This document shows, in pieces, positions 17,952 to 27,716 of a stretch of 64,000 bases of DNA (positions are counted from its first letter, which is position 1; every line of letters begins with the position of its first letter). This DNA is from Stappia stellulata DSM 5886 (GTDB lineage: Bacteria; Pseudomonadota; Alphaproteobacteria; Rhizobiales; Stappiaceae). Location of the stretch: contig NZ_AUIM01000011.1 in NCBI RefSeq assembly GCF_000423705.1, positions 1 through 64,000 of the forward strand, written 5' to 3'. The position numbers were made by a program, and so were the translations under genes. The notes under the pieces were generated by a model. It saw only the letters and a program-made list of their open reading frames with translations. It ran no database searches and was not told the origin of the DNA.

Positions 17952-18503
17952 ATGATCGGCATTGGCGACACCCTTCCCGAGTTCGAGATCGTCGGCGTGA
18001 AGCCCGGCTTCAACCATCACGAGGAAAACGGCGAAAGCGCATTTGAAACGCTGACCGAGAACAGCTTCGAAGGCAAGTGGAAGGTCATCTTCTTCTACCC
18101 GAAGGACTTCACCTTCGTCTGCCCCACCGAGATCGCCGAATTCGCCCGTCTCGCGGGTGACTTCGAGGACCGCGACTGCGTCGTGCTCGGCGGCTCCAGC
18201 GACAACGAATTCTGCAAGCTTGCATGGCGTCGCGATCATCCGGATCTCGACAAGCTCGCGATCTGGTCCTTTGCCGACACCAACGGCTCGCTCATCGACG
18301 GCCTTGGCGTGCGGTCGCCGGACGGCGTTGCCTATCGCTACACCTTCATCGTCGACAACGAGAACACCGTCCAGCACATCTATGCGACCAACCTGAATGT
18401 CGGCCGCAATCCGAAGGACACGCTGCGCGTTCTCGACGCCCTTCAGACGGACGAGCTGTGCCCGTGCAACCGCGAGGTCGGCGGCGACACGCTGGCCGCC
18501 TGA
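17952..18503 (+). CDS. ahpC: peroxiredoxin AhpC
   Basis: A 183-aa typical 2-Cys peroxiredoxin with peroxidatic Cys57 in [13 protein letters not shown] and C-terminal Cys170/Cys172 in [12 protein letters not shown]. It reduces H2O2 and organic peroxides. It resembles the actinobacterial AhpC type that pairs with AhpD rather than AhpF, and ahpD follows 71 bp later. AGGAG lies seven nt before the ATG. Divergent oxyR suggests peroxide induction. Confidence 0.95.
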   Translation: MIGIGDTLPEFEIVGVKPGFNHHEENGESAFETLTENSFEGKWKVIFFYPKDFTFVCPTEIAEFARLAGDFEDRDCVVLGGSSDNEFCKLAWRRDHPDLDKLAIWSFADTNGSLIDGLGVRSPDGVAYRYTFIVDNENTVQHIYATNLNVGRNPKDTLRVLDALQTDELCPCNREVGGDTLAA

Positions 18504-18574
18504 GTTCGGAAAAACACCTGCCGGGGCGGCTCTTGTGCCCGCCCCGGCCTTTCTTCCGCCAAGGAGCGAACAGC

Positions 18575-19102
18575 ATGTCGATCGATGCCCTGAAGACCGC
18601 GGTGCCGGACTTCGCCAAGGACACGCGCCTGAACCTGTCGTCGCTGGCCAGCGACGAGACCTTCACCGACCAGCAGAAATACGGCCTGATGGTCGCCTGC
18701 GGCATCGCCAGCCGCAATCCGACGGTGCGCAAGGAACTGCTGGACGAGGCAGCAAAGCATCTTGCGCCGGAAGCGCTTGCCGCGGCCAAGGCGGCGGCGA
18801 CCATCATGGCGCAGAACAATATCTACTATCGCTTCGTGCATCTGGCCTCGAACGCGCAATACAAGACCATGCCGGCCAAGCTGCGCATGAACGTCATCGG
18901 CAAGCCCGGCGTCGAAAAGGCCGACTTCGAGCTGTGGTCGCTGGCCGTCTCCGCGATCAACGGCTGCGGCATGTGCATCGACGCGCATGAGGACGTCCTG
19001 CGCAAGGCCGGGATGTCGAGCGAGCAGATCCAGACGGCCATCCGCTATGCGGCGATCATCCAGTCTGCGGCTGTGGCGCTGGAGGCGAACCTCGCGGCGT
19101 GA
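18575..19102 (+). CDS. ahpD: alkyl hydroperoxidase AhpD
   Basis: A 175-aa carboxymuconolactone-decarboxylase-fold protein with the active motif [11 protein letters not shown] (Cys131, Cys134, His138). AhpD acts as the disulfide reductant for AhpC, drawing on lipoyl-enzyme thiols. The start is preceded by AAGGAG. It forms an operon with ahpC. Confidence 0.95.
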   Translation: MSIDALKTAVPDFAKDTRLNLSSLASDETFTDQQKYGLMVACGIASRNPTVRKELLDEAAKHLAPEALAAAKAAATIMAQNNIYYRFVHLASNAQYKTMPAKLRMNVIGKPGVEKADFELWSLAVSAINGCGMCIDAHEDVLRKAGMSSEQIQTAIRYAAIIQSAAVALEANLAA

Positions 19103-19214
19103 CGCCGCCGCAGTTGACCTTTTCGCGGTTTCACGACACTGAGGAGCCGCGATACGAACGCGGGCGGCGCGGCGCAACGATGCGCCGTTCGCGACCCGAC
19201 ACGCGGAGGCCCTC

Positions 19215-20120
19215 TTGACCGTCGATCCCGCAAGCCGCCTGGCCGACAGCGCCACGCGCGTCGAAGCCGCCCTGGAGCAGGCGCTGGACGCCGCGCCCCT
19301 CGACGGCGAAACCGCCCGCCCCGCGCGGCTGACGGCCGCCATGCGCCACGCCTGTCTGGGCGGCGGCAAGCGGCTGCGGCCGGGCTTGATGGTCGCGGCC
19401 GGCCGCCTGTTCGGCCGCGACGACGACGGGCTGGTGCTGGCGGGCGCCGCGCTAGAATGCATCCACTGCTATTCGCTCGTCCACGACGACCTTCCGGCCA
19501 TGGACGACGACGACATGCGCCGGGGCCGGCCGACGGTGCACAAGGCCTTCGACGAGGCCACCGCCATTCTCGCCGGCGACGCGCTGCTGACGCTCGCCTT
19601 CGATCTCATCTGCGATGAACGGGTGCATGCCTCCGCCGACTTGCGTCTGACAGCGAGCCGCGAACTCGCCCGCGCCGCCGGCCTCGGCGGCATGGCCGGC
19701 GGGCAGATGCTGGATCTCGCCGCCGAACACCGCCCGACATCCGAGAACGACGTTCGCCGCTTGCAAGCGATGAAGACCGGCGCGCTGATCCGTTATGCCG
19801 CGCGCACCGGCGCACGGCTCGCCGGCGCCGACGCGAACGGTATCGCCGCGCTGACGCGGTTCGGCGAAATTCTCGGACTGGCGTTCCAGCTCGCCGACGA
19901 CCTGCTCGATGTAGAAGGCGACAGCGCGGCGCTTGGCAAGGCCGCCGGCAAGGACGCGGACGCTGGAAAGGCGACGCTGGTCGCGCTCAAGGGCGTGGAC
20001 TGGACACGGGCGGAACTCGACCGCCAGATCGCGCAGGCGGAAATCCTGCTGGCGCCCTTCGGCGCCAGCGCCGATGAGCTGTCGGCGCTTGCCCGTTTCG
20101 TCGCCAATCGCGACCGCTGA
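19215..20120 (+). CDS. ispA: farnesyl diphosphate synthase (class II polyprenyl synthetase)
   Basis: A 301-aa prenyltransferase with the first Asp-rich motif DDLPAMD at residues 91-97 followed by DDDMRRG, and the second motif LADDLLD near residue 232. The insertion within the first motif and the residues before it suit short-chain (C15) bacterial farnesyl diphosphate synthase. It condenses isopentenyl and dimethylallyl diphosphates. Translation most likely starts at the TTG at 19215, six nt after GGAGG; no suitable ATG lies upstream. Confidence 0.92.
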   Translation: MTVDPASRLADSATRVEAALEQALDAAPLDGETARPARLTAAMRHACLGGGKRLRPGLMVAAGRLFGRDDDGLVLAGAALECIHCYSLVHDDLPAMDDDDMRRGRPTVHKAFDEATAILAGDALLTLAFDLICDERVHASADLRLTASRELARAAGLGGMAGGQMLDLAAEHRPTSENDVRRLQAMKTGALIRYAARTGARLAGADANGIAALTRFGEILGLAFQLADDLLDVEGDSAALGKAAGKDADAGKATLVALKGVDWTRAELDRQIAQAEILLAPFGASADELSALARFVANRDR

Positions 20121-20139
20121 ACCGGCACGCAGGTCCGGC

Positions 20140-20817
20140 ATGTCGCCCCTCCTCGACGTCTGGCATCACACCGTCGACCGCCCGGCCCGCGATCTGGTGC
20201 TCCCGGACGGCTGCCGCGACCTGATCATGGTCGAGGTTCCGGGGGCAAGGCCTTCCGGCTTCGTCAGCGAGTTGCACACCGCGCCCGTTCTGGCCACGAA
20301 CTTCGCTCCCGGCACACGACTGACCGGCTATCGCCTCGTGCCGGGCACATGGATCGACACCGTCCGGCTGCTCGCGCGCGTTGCGGAGACACGGGAGGAT
20401 CTCCTGCGCCCGGAAATGCTGATCGAGGAGCATTGCGCCCGCGCGCCTTCCATCGTTGAAGCCTTCGCCGCAATCGAGGCGCGGCCGGAGGCAACGCCGG
20501 CGCAACTTGCGCGCCGGCTGGCCGTCGCCCCGCGCACGTTGCAGCGGCTGTTTCGCGACAACGCCCTGACCGTGCCAGGCTTCTGGCTGGGGCTTGCCCG
20601 GGCACGGCGCGCCGCGCTGCAGCTCGGCGACGACACGCCTCTTGCCGACATCGCCGCAGCTGCGGGTTATGCCGACCAGGCGCATATGACCCGGGCGTTC
20701 CGTCGCTGGTTCGGAACGACGCCGGCGCGGCTCAGGACCGATACGCGCCGCCTCGTCCTGCTCGCTCAGTCGGGGCTGGCGGTTCCGCCGACCGGAGAAC
20801 AGATCTCCACCAGATAG
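20140..20817 (+). CDS. AraC-family transcriptional regulator
   Basis: A 225-aa regulator. The N-terminal part (LPDGCRDLIMVE, then LTGYRLVPGTW) resembles the DUF6597/AraC-type ligand domain; the C-terminal AraC HTH (about residues 115-205) contains LARRLAVAPRTLQRLFRD and ADIAAAAGYADQAHMTRAFRRWFGTTPARLR. The ligand is unknown. Its 3' end overlaps the convergent VOC gene by 52 bp, so one may regulate the other (inference). Confidence 0.9.
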   Translation: MSPLLDVWHHTVDRPARDLVLPDGCRDLIMVEVPGARPSGFVSELHTAPVLATNFAPGTRLTGYRLVPGTWIDTVRLLARVAETREDLLRPEMLIEEHCARAPSIVEAFAAIEARPEATPAQLARRLAVAPRTLQRLFRDNALTVPGFWLGLARARRAALQLGDDTPLADIAAAAGYADQAHMTRAFRRWFGTTPARLRTDTRRLVLLAQSGLAVPPTGEQISTR

Positions 20818-21164
20818 CCATCGAGATCCGAGACATAGGCCGTCGTCTGGCCCCACTCCTCCTCGCGCAGCTCCTGCAGCACCGACGCCCCGGCCGCACG
20901 CGCGCGCTCAAGCGTGCCCGCGACGTCGTCGGTCTCAAGGGCAATCTCGAAGACTGGCCTCTTCGGCTCGGCGCGCGCCGGATCCTTGCCAAGCTGCGTC
21001 ATCAGCGCGCGGGACGAGAAGGCGAGCTTCGTCTCGCCGGTGACAAGCTCGCCGTAGTCCCCGCCTTCGTGCAGGAAGCCGGTCGCCAGACCGAAGGCGC
21101 TTTCATAGAAGGAAAGCGCGCGGGCGACATCCTCGACATAGAGGATCGTGTAGCGAAATTTCAT
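20766..21164 (-). CDS. VOC family (glyoxalase/dioxygenase-fold) protein
   Basis: A 132-aa single-domain VOC protein: MKFRYTILYVEDVARALSFYESAFG at the N-terminus and a YVSDLDGYLVEICSP ending with the metal-ligand Glu. The substrate cannot be told; such proteins include fosfomycin/bleomycin-type resistance and lyase members. AAGGAG precedes the ATG. The last 52 bp are antisense to the AraC gene. Confidence 0.88.
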   Translation of the reverse strand: MKFRYTILYVEDVARALSFYESAFGLATGFLHEGGDYGELVTGETKLAFSSRALMTQLGKDPARAEPKRPVFEIALETDDVAGTLERARAAGASVLQELREEEWGQTTAYVSDLDGYLVEICSPVGGTASPD

Positions 21165-21248
21165 GGTCGGTTCTCCTTGAAGCCAATGCTGGCGCCCGCT
21201 TAGCCCGCAGGCGGACGTGGGTCTTGAAGATTTGCGACAGGCAACGCC

Positions 21249-21950
21249 TCAGACTGCTCCCGCCAAGAAACTGCGCATGTGAAACGCCCCCTCTCGCGGC
21301 CCTTGCGCGAAGGCGCTGCCCACCGGACAGACGTGGCGCGCGCGGCATCCGCTATGGCAGGCCGCATCCGGCGTCGCCTCGAGATGGGCCAGGCAGCGCG
21401 GCACGTCATAACCGGCCGGTCCAAGCGCTCCGGCGGGACAGGCTTTGATGCAGGGCCGCGCGACACAGGAGGGACACGGCCCCTCATCCGGGACATCCCT
21501 CGTATCCACGACGGTCTCAAGCGACAGGAAGGCCGCCCGCAGCGCCAGCCACGGCCCGAAGGTCTCATGGGCGAGCAGCCCCATTGGCGAGGACGAAAAC
21601 CCGCCCACGCGCAGCGCCCAGCGCTGGAACGGATGATATGGCGGCCCGTCGAACACGAAGACCGGCGCAAGGCCCGCCGCCCCGGCAATCGGCGTCAGAA
21701 CCCGGCGCGTGTAGCGGTCGAGCGGATCGGGCGCGCCGTCACGGGCTTCGGGGCTTTTGTCGAAAAGGGAAAAAAGCTCGCTCGACAGACTGCCGACAAG
21801 CATCAGGCCGGCCGTCGGAACGCCGTGGGGGAGTTCCGGCACGCCATCTTCGGCCCGCGGCGCGAAACCGCCAACGAGCCGGAACCCGGCGCGGGCGAGG
21901 GCGGCGCCGATTTCGGCCATCCGCCCGTCCTCCCGCGCCGGGGCCGTCAT
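21249..21950 (-). CDS. 4Fe-4S ferredoxin-type protein related to QueG, short form
   Basis: A 233-aa protein with two cysteine clusters. The first is GPCPSCVARPCIKACPAGAL and the second CHSGCRARHVCPVG, the pattern for two 4Fe-4S clusters seen in epoxyqueuosine-reductase-like proteins. It is shorter than QueG (about 350-380 aa) and lacks the C-terminal HEAT part, so it is probably a paralog of unknown substrate. Its ATG overlaps the argG stop by one base (TAATG), implying co-translation with argG. Confidence 0.8.
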   Translation of the reverse strand: MTAPAREDGRMAEIGAALARAGFRLVGGFAPRAEDGVPELPHGVPTAGLMLVGSLSSELFSLFDKSPEARDGAPDPLDRYTRRVLTPIAGAAGLAPVFVFDGPPYHPFQRWALRVGGFSSSPMGLLAHETFGPWLALRAAFLSLETVVDTRDVPDEGPCPSCVARPCIKACPAGALGPAGYDVPRCLAHLEATPDAACHSGCRARHVCPVGSAFAQGPREGAFHMRSFLAGAV

Positions 21951-23170
21951 TACTTCGACCGGTCGCGCTTGGCGAGCGTGCGCAGGCGCAGGGCGTTCAG
22001 CCGGATGAAGCCGGCGGCGTCCTTCTGGTCGTAGGCGCCGTGGTCGTCCTCGAAGGTGACCAGCTCTTCCGAGTAGAGCGAATAGGGCGACTGACGGCCG
22101 ACCACGATCACATTGCCCTTGTAGAGCTTGAGGCGAACCTCGCCGGCGACCTTTTCCTGGCTCTTGTCGATCAGCGCCTGCAGCATGTCGCGCTCGGGCG
22201 AGAACCAGAAGCCGTTGTAGACCAGTTCCGCGTAGCGCGGCATCAGCTCGTCCTTGAGGTGCGCGGCACCCCGGTCGAGCGTGATCGATTCCATCGCGCG
22301 ATGGGCCTCGAGCAGGATGGTGCCGCCCGGCGTCTCGTAGACGCCGCGCGACTTCATGCCGACGAAGCGGTTCTCGACAAGATCGAGCCGACCGATGCCG
22401 TTGTCACGGCCATAGTCGTTGAGCTTGGCAAACAGCGTCGCCGGGGACATCGCCTTGCCGTTCAGGGAGACCGCGTCGCCCTTCTCGAAGCCGATGGTGA
22501 TCTCGGTGGCGACGTCCGGCGCATCCATCGGCGAGACGGTGCGCTGGTGCACATATTCCGGTGCCTCTTCCCACGGATCCTCGAGCACTTTGCCCTCGGA
22601 AGAAGAGTGCAGCATGTTGGCGTCGACCGAGAACGGGGCTTCGCCGCGCTTGTCCTTCGGCACCGGAATCTGATGCTTCTCGGCGAAGTCGATCAGGTCG
22701 GTGCGCGACTTGAAGGTCCAGTCGCGCCAGGGGGCGATCACCTTGATGTCGGGATCGAGCGCATAGGCGGCCAGTTCGAAGCGGACCTGGTCGTTGCCCT
22801 TGCCGGTCGCGCCATGGGCAATTGCATCGGCCCCGGTCTCATGCGCGATCTCGATCAGCCGCTTGGAGATCAGCGGACGCGCGATCGACGTGCCGAGCAG
22901 GTAGACGCCCTCATAGACCGCGTTGGCGCGGAACATCGGGAAGACGAAATCGCGGATGAATTCCTCGCGCAGGTCGTCGATGTGGATCTCCCTGATCCCC
23001 ATCAGTTCGGCCTTCTTGCGCGCCGGCTCCAGCTCCTCGCCCTGGCCGAGATCGGCGGTGAAGGTCACCACCTCGCAGCCGTATTCGGTCTGAAGCCATT
23101 TCAGGATGATCGAGGTGTCGAGACCGCCCGAATAGGCGAGCACCACCTTCTTGATATCTTTGTGTGCCAT
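21950..23170 (-). CDS. argG: argininosuccinate synthase
   Basis: A 406-aa ATP-pyrophosphatase-type ligase: [20 protein letters not shown] (ATP loop) and [15 protein letters not shown]-like signature ([15 protein letters not shown]). It joins citrulline and aspartate in the penultimate step of arginine synthesis. MAHKDIKK (ATG 23170) is taken as the start; an ATG three codons earlier is possible. It precedes the ferredoxin-like gene in an apparent operon. Confidence 0.97.
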   Translation of the reverse strand: MAHKDIKKVVLAYSGGLDTSIILKWLQTEYGCEVVTFTADLGQGEELEPARKKAELMGIREIHIDDLREEFIRDFVFPMFRANAVYEGVYLLGTSIARPLISKRLIEIAHETGADAIAHGATGKGNDQVRFELAAYALDPDIKVIAPWRDWTFKSRTDLIDFAEKHQIPVPKDKRGEAPFSVDANMLHSSSEGKVLEDPWEEAPEYVHQRTVSPMDAPDVATEITIGFEKGDAVSLNGKAMSPATLFAKLNDYGRDNGIGRLDLVENRFVGMKSRGVYETPGGTILLEAHRAMESITLDRGAAHLKDELMPRYAELVYNGFWFSPERDMLQALIDKSQEKVAGEVRLKLYKGNVIVVGRQSPYSLYSEELVTFEDDHGAYDQKDAAGFIRLNALRLRTLAKRDRSK

Positions 23171-23301
23171 GAGATCCATTGTCCAGTCGAAGAAGTGCCG
23201 GAGGCGTTACGCATCCGGCGGAAAGCCGCCGCGCACTCTAACGGCCCGCGTGCGCAACGCAAGACGGGAAACCCCCGACCCGGAGGCGCGGCGACCGTGT
23301 C

Positions 23302-23748
23302 TCACCCGCGCGGCACCGGCCGCCAGTCCTTGGGCGCCATCTCGAAGCCGGAGAACTCAAAGCCGGGGGCCACGGTACATCCGACAAGCGTCCAGCGCCC
23401 GAGGCTCTCCGCCGTCTGCCAGGCGCCGACGGGCACCACGCCCTGCGGGCGCTGGTTCGCAGCCAGGTCGACACCAAGATGGAGCGCGCGCGCATCGTGC
23501 CCGTTTTCCGAAATCGTCAGCGCCAGCGGCCCACCCGCATGCCAGTGCCAGATCTCCACCGCATCCACCCGGTGCCAGGCGGAAATCTCGCCGGCCTCCA
23601 GCAGATAGTAGATCGCGGTCGAACGCGCCCGCCCGGCCGCATCCGTCGCCGGATCGCGGTAGGTCTCGCGGTAGTGGCCGCCTTCGGGGTGCGGCGCGAG
23701 GTCGAGAATGCGGATAATGTCCCGGGCGGAGAGCGAGGGGTCGAGCAT
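23302..23748 (-). CDS. cupin domain protein (DUF985 / cupin_5 family)
   Basis: A 148-aa single-domain beta-barrel protein with LAPHPEGGHYRETYRD, WHRVDAVEIWHWHAGG and the C-terminal LVGCTVAPGFEFSGFEMA, all hallmarks of the cupin_5 (formerly DUF985) family. Function is unknown; some plant and yeast relatives are linked to metal or sugar binding. AAGGA lies about 6 nt before the ATG. Confidence 0.9.
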   Translation of the reverse strand: MLDPSLSARDIIRILDLAPHPEGGHYRETYRDPATDAAGRARSTAIYYLLEAGEISAWHRVDAVEIWHWHAGGPLALTISENGHDARALHLGVDLAANQRPQGVVPVGAWQTAESLGRWTLVGCTVAPGFEFSGFEMAPKDWRPVPRG

Positions 23749-23795
23749 CGAAAATCCTTGGTCTTGAGACGGTCCAATGGAGACCGCCTGCCGCG

Positions 23796-24581
23796 TCAGA
23801 AACTGTCCTTGCGCCGGCGGATCTCGGCGAAAACCTCCGCGTCGCTTGCGTCCATCATGCCGAGCGCCTTGCGGATGCCGGGATCGTCCGCGCGCAGGAA
23901 GGGGTTGGTGGCAAGCTCGTCTTCCATGGTGGTCGGCAGCGTCGGCTGGTTGCGCTCCCGCAGGCCTTCCACGGTCTTCGCGCGCTTTGCCAGCGCTGCA
24001 TTGTCCGGGTCGACGGTCACCGCGAAACGCGCGTTCGCCAATGTGTATTCATGGCCGCAATAGATCCGCGTGTCCCCCGGCAACAGCCGCGCCAGCTTCT
24101 CCATCGAGGCCCACATCATCGCCATGTCGCCTTCGAACACCCGACCGCAGCCAAGCGCGAACAGCGTATCGCCGGTATGGGCGAAATGCGCATCCGGCGC
24201 CCACCAGGAAATCTGGTCGAGCGTATGGCCCGGGGTTCCCAGCGCCTGAAACGCAACGCCACCGGCGGTGATCGTGTCGCCGTCCGCGACGACGGCATCC
24301 ATCTCCGCGATCTTGTCGCGCGACAGCGCGGGGCCGGTCACACGCGCACCCGTCGCCGCCTTGAGTGCGCCCAGCCCCTGCACGTGGTCCCAGTGATGGT
24401 GGGTGACCAGAATATCGGTCAGCGTCCAGCCCGTGCGCTCCAGCTCCGCCAGATACGGTTCGGCGTCGGGCACGTCGAAGGCGATGGTTCCGCCTGTCCC
24501 GGGCATGTGGACCAACACGCCGAAATTGTCGTCGAGACAGGGAAACTGCCGGATTTCGACCTGTTTCGTCGCTTCGCTCAT
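23796..24581 (-). CDS. gloB: hydroxyacylglutathione hydrolase (glyoxalase II)
   Basis: A 261-aa metallo-beta-lactamase-fold hydrolase with the THHHWDH metal-binding motif at residues 60-66, GHTLDQISW, GDTLFALGCGR and the C-terminal RRRKDSF. It hydrolyses S-lactoylglutathione, completing methylglyoxal detoxification. The ATG at 24581 has AGGAG nine nt upstream; ATG 24587 is too close to that site. It is divergent from the neighbouring methyltransferase. Confidence 0.95.
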   Translation of the reverse strand: MSEATKQVEIRQFPCLDDNFGVLVHMPGTGGTIAFDVPDAEPYLAELERTGWTLTDILVTHHHWDHVQGLGALKAATGARVTGPALSRDKIAEMDAVVADGDTITAGGVAFQALGTPGHTLDQISWWAPDAHFAHTGDTLFALGCGRVFEGDMAMMWASMEKLARLLPGDTRIYCGHEYTLANARFAVTVDPDNAALAKRAKTVEGLRERNQPTLPTTMEDELATNPFLRADDPGIRKALGMMDASDAEVFAEIRRRKDSF

Positions 24582-24807
24582 CGCCATGCTCTCCTGTCGT
24601 TTCGCTTCACTCAACCCGCGCCCGAAGCGCGGACCGCAGCGACCGCCGCAGGACCACGCGACGGGCGCGCCCACCCTGCCCCGACCAAGCTCTGGGGACA
24701 AGAGGTCGACGCGGGCGAGCTGCGGCATTCGAGACGGTTGCATCGTGGCGCAGGGAAGGGTTCAATCGGCGTCCCAGCCCGCCACCGGGCCGTCGCTGCA
24801 GGTCTTC

Positions 24808-25629
24808 ATGTATCTCGACGTCGTCCATCAGCGCACCTTCTACGACCTGCCTCTGGGTCGGATGTTGCGGGTCCTTGTCGGCGCGCGGATCCGCAGCTTC
24901 TGGCCGGAGTTGCGCGACCGCCGCCTGATCGGCCTCGGCTACGCCGGCCCCTACATGCGCCCCTATCTGGACGAGGCGGAACGCTGCGTCGCCGCCATGC
25001 CGGCGGCACAGGGCGTCGTCGCCTGGCCGCGCGGCGGACGCAATTCGGCAACGCTGGTCGACGAGACCGAGTTGCCGTTCTTCGACAACAGTTTCGACAA
25101 TGCGCTGATCGTTCATGGCGTCGACCACAGCGGCGACCCCGACGCCATGCTGCGCGAGGTCTGGCGCGTGCTTGCGCCCGGCGGCCGAATGATCGTCGTG
25201 CTGCCGAACCGGCGCGGCCTGTGGGCGCGCTCTGAAATCTCGCCCTTCGGCTACGGCCGTCCGTTCTCGCGCGGCCAGATCGAGGCCTTGCTGCGCGCCT
25301 GCCAGTTCAACACGCTGGGAACCGGAGAAGCGCTCTTCCTGCCGCCGACGAAATCGCGCATGCTCTTGAGAAGCGCGCGCGCCTGGGAACGTGTCGGACT
25401 CCGGACGTGGCCGGCCTTCGCCGGGCTCCTGCTCGTGGAGGCGGAAAAGCAGATCTACCGCGGCACGCCGGTCGGCAAGACGCGGCTTATCCGTTCCTTC
25501 CGGCCGACCTTCATCCCCGAAGGCGCCGCGACGGGCCTGTCGGTTTCACCCGGCTCTTCCCCCTTCAGCGTTTCAGCAGAAACAGCGCCTGTTCACCGAT
25601 CAGGTTCCACACCCACCAGGGCGCGGTAA
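24808..25629 (+). CDS. class I SAM-dependent methyltransferase
   Basis: A protein of about 273 aa. Residues 6-30 (LDVVHQRTFYDLPLGRMLRVLV) match the N-terminus of an alphaproteobacterial methyltransferase family usually found next to gloB. The fold contains IGLGYAGPYMRP (SAM-binding glycine region), DNSFDNALIVHGVDHSGDPDAMLREVWRVLAPGGRMIVVLPNRRGLWA. The substrate is unknown. ATG 24808 is preferred; a GTG at 24745 could add 21 residues. The 3' end overlaps the convergent metW by 65 bp. Confidence 0.82.
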   Translation: MYLDVVHQRTFYDLPLGRMLRVLVGARIRSFWPELRDRRLIGLGYAGPYMRPYLDEAERCVAAMPAAQGVVAWPRGGRNSATLVDETELPFFDNSFDNALIVHGVDHSGDPDAMLREVWRVLAPGGRMIVVLPNRRGLWARSEISPFGYGRPFSRGQIEALLRACQFNTLGTGEALFLPPTKSRMLLRSARAWERVGLRTWPAFAGLLLVEAEKQIYRGTPVGKTRLIRSFRPTFIPEGAATGLSVSPGSSPFSVSAETAPVHRSGSTPTRAR

Positions 25630-26179
25630 AGCCGACCGGCTCGCCACGCGCATTGAGCGCCATCGCCTTGACCATATGCGCGTTCGTCTCCTCGCACATC
25701 GAGACGAAATCGCGGATGGTGCAGAAGTGGATGTTCGGCGTGTCGTACCAGGAATAGGGAAGATAATCGGTCACCGGCATGCGCCCCAGGAACATGAGCT
25801 GGAGCCGGTTGCGCCAGACACCGAAGTTGGGGAAGGACACGATCACATTCGATCCGATCCTCAGCAACTGGTCCAGCACGACGCGCGGCGCGCGCGTCGC
25901 CTGCAGCGTCTGGCTGAGAATCACAAAATCGAAGGCGTCGTCGGGATAATCCGCCAGATCGCTGTCGGCATCGCCCTGCACGACCGAAAGCCCGCGCGCC
26001 ACACAGGCATTGACGCCGGCCTGGGAGATCTCGATGCCCCGCCCGTCGACCTTGTTGTCGCGCACCAGAAGATCGAGCAGCTCGCCGTCACCGCAGCCGA
26101 TGTCGAGCACGCGGGACCCTGGAGCCACGAGGTCGGCGACCAGCCGGTGGTCGCCGCGAACGCCGTTCTTGCCGCTCAT
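25565..26179 (-). CDS. metW: methionine biosynthesis protein MetW
   Basis: A 204-aa methyltransferase-like protein with [15 protein letters not shown] and the MetW block [38 protein letters not shown]. MetW accompanies MetX in homoserine acetylation; it has been reported to be needed for MetX activity in some proteobacteria. Its ATG overlaps the metX stop by 4 bp, so the two are translated together. Confidence 0.96.
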   Translation of the reverse strand: MSGKNGVRGDHRLVADLVAPGSRVLDIGCGDGELLDLLVRDNKVDGRGIEISQAGVNACVARGLSVVQGDADSDLADYPDDAFDFVILSQTLQATRAPRVVLDQLLRIGSNVIVSFPNFGVWRNRLQLMFLGRMPVTDYLPYSWYDTPNIHFCTIRDFVSMCEETNAHMVKAMALNARGEPVGFTAPWWVWNLIGEQALFLLKR

Positions 26180-27426
26180 GCCGCGCCCCCGGTCGGCGGC
26201 GCGATGCCGCGTGCGTGGGCCGCGCCGGTCAGGAAGCCGACCACGGTGCGGAACATCTCCGGCTCGTCCAGCAGGAAGGCATCGTGACCGCGATCGCTCT
26301 CCACCTCGACGAAGGAGACATTGGCGGCGGCCGCGTTGAGGGCGCGCACGATCGCCTTGCTCTCGGATGTGGGAAACAGCCAGTCGGAGGTGAAGGACAT
26401 GACGCAGAACCGGGTCGCGGAATGCAGGAAGGCGCGCGCCAGCGTGCCACCGAAATCGGCGCCGAGATCGAAGTAATCCATGGCGCGCGTAAGATAGAGA
26501 TAGGCGTTCGGGTCGAAGCGGTCGACGAAGGTCATACCCTGGTGACGCAGATAGCTCTCGATCTGGAAATCGGCATCGAAGCCGAAGGTCACGGCCTCGC
26601 GATCCTGCAGGTTGCGGCCGAACTTGCGGTGCAACGCGGGATCCGAAAGATAGGTGATATGGGCGGCCATGCGCGCCACCGCGAGCCCCTTCGAGGGGCG
26701 AACGCCCTTGTCGAAATAACGCCCGCCACACCAGTTGGGATCGGCCATCACCGCCTGGCGGCCGACCTCGTGGAAGGCGATGTTCTGCGAGGAGTGCCGG
26801 GCGGCCGTTGCAATCGGCAGTGCCGCGAACACCCGCTCGGGATAGCTCGATGCCCATTGCAGCACCTGCATGCCGCCCATCGAACCGCCGACGACGGCGA
26901 ACAGGCTCTCGATGCCCAGGTGGTCGAGCAGCACCGCCTGCGCATGCACCATGTCCTTGATGGTGACGAGCGGCAGATCGAGACCCCAGCGCTTGCCCGT
27001 CGCCGGATTGGTCGAGGCCGGACCGGTCGTCCCGAGGCATCCGCCCAGCACATTGGCGCAGATCACATAATAGAGATTGGTGTCCACCGGTCGGCCGGGA
27101 CCGACAAGCATCGACCACCAGCCGGGCTTGGAGGTGATCGGATTGCTTGATGCGACATACTGGTCGCCGGTCAGCGCATGGCAGATCAGCACCGCGTTGC
27201 TGCGGTCGGCGTTCAACGTGCCATAGGTTTCATAGGCGATCTGCCAGGGGTCGAGCAGCGCACCGGAATCGAGCCGCAACGCGGTGTCGCCGCCAAAGGC
27301 GCGAACCTGGCTCGACGGTGCGTCCATCTCGCTTCTGCGGTCCGTCGAAACGTTCGCCGCCGTTCCGCTCGTGGCGCCCTTCGCCGCGTGGGTCGGCGCC
27401 GGCTCCGGTGAAGTCTCCTGCGTCAT
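26176..27426 (-). CDS. metX: homoserine O-acetyltransferase
   Basis: A 416-aa alpha/beta hydrolase-fold acyltransferase. Landmarks are [19 protein letters not shown] with nucleophile Ser182, and [12 protein letters not shown] carrying the catalytic His. It acetylates homoserine for methionine synthesis. The ATG at 27426 gives an Ala/Thr-rich N-terminal extension; ATG 27327 (residue 34) is a possible shorter start. It is in an operon with metW. Confidence 0.95.
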   Translation of the reverse strand: MTQETSPEPAPTHAAKGATSGTAANVSTDRRSEMDAPSSQVRAFGGDTALRLDSGALLDPWQIAYETYGTLNADRSNAVLICHALTGDQYVASSNPITSKPGWWSMLVGPGRPVDTNLYYVICANVLGGCLGTTGPASTNPATGKRWGLDLPLVTIKDMVHAQAVLLDHLGIESLFAVVGGSMGGMQVLQWASSYPERVFAALPIATAARHSSQNIAFHEVGRQAVMADPNWCGGRYFDKGVRPSKGLAVARMAAHITYLSDPALHRKFGRNLQDREAVTFGFDADFQIESYLRHQGMTFVDRFDPNAYLYLTRAMDYFDLGADFGGTLARAFLHSATRFCVMSFTSDWLFPTSESKAIVRALNAAAANVSFVEVESDRGHDAFLLDEPEMFRTVVGFLTGAAHARGIAPPTGGAA

Positions 27427-27716
27427 GGCAGATCGACCGTCCTTCTGCTCGTCTGTCCAGAGGCTGGCGGGCATTCAACCGCCGGGCATGACCGTGGGAT
27501 GCGGCATGCTCCCGCCCGAATTCAAGGCTTCGAGACGTAGGAGGGCGCCCTGCCGAGGTCAATGTTTTCTTTTGCCATCCCAAGGCTCTCTGCCTATGAC
27601 TGTGCGCGCGAACGCGCCTTGTCGTCCCGTCGCGCCCAACGGCACGACCGATCCGGCGGATGCGAGGCCGCAATATACACTCAATGCGAGAATCGGCGAA
27701 AGAAATGCAACCAGTC
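27427..27716. other. metX-hisC divergent intergenic region
   Basis: 290 bp between divergent metX and hisC. On the metX strand I looked for a SAM-II-type or other SAM riboswitch, common before metX in this class, and saw no convincing match. A small hairpin GGCGG...CCGCC (about 27466-27483) lies near the metX start. No gene is evident. Confidence 0.5.

Noticed and set aside
27541-27660. Possible SAM-II riboswitch before metX
   Set aside because: The conserved core and pseudoknot bases could not be found by eye on the minus strand.
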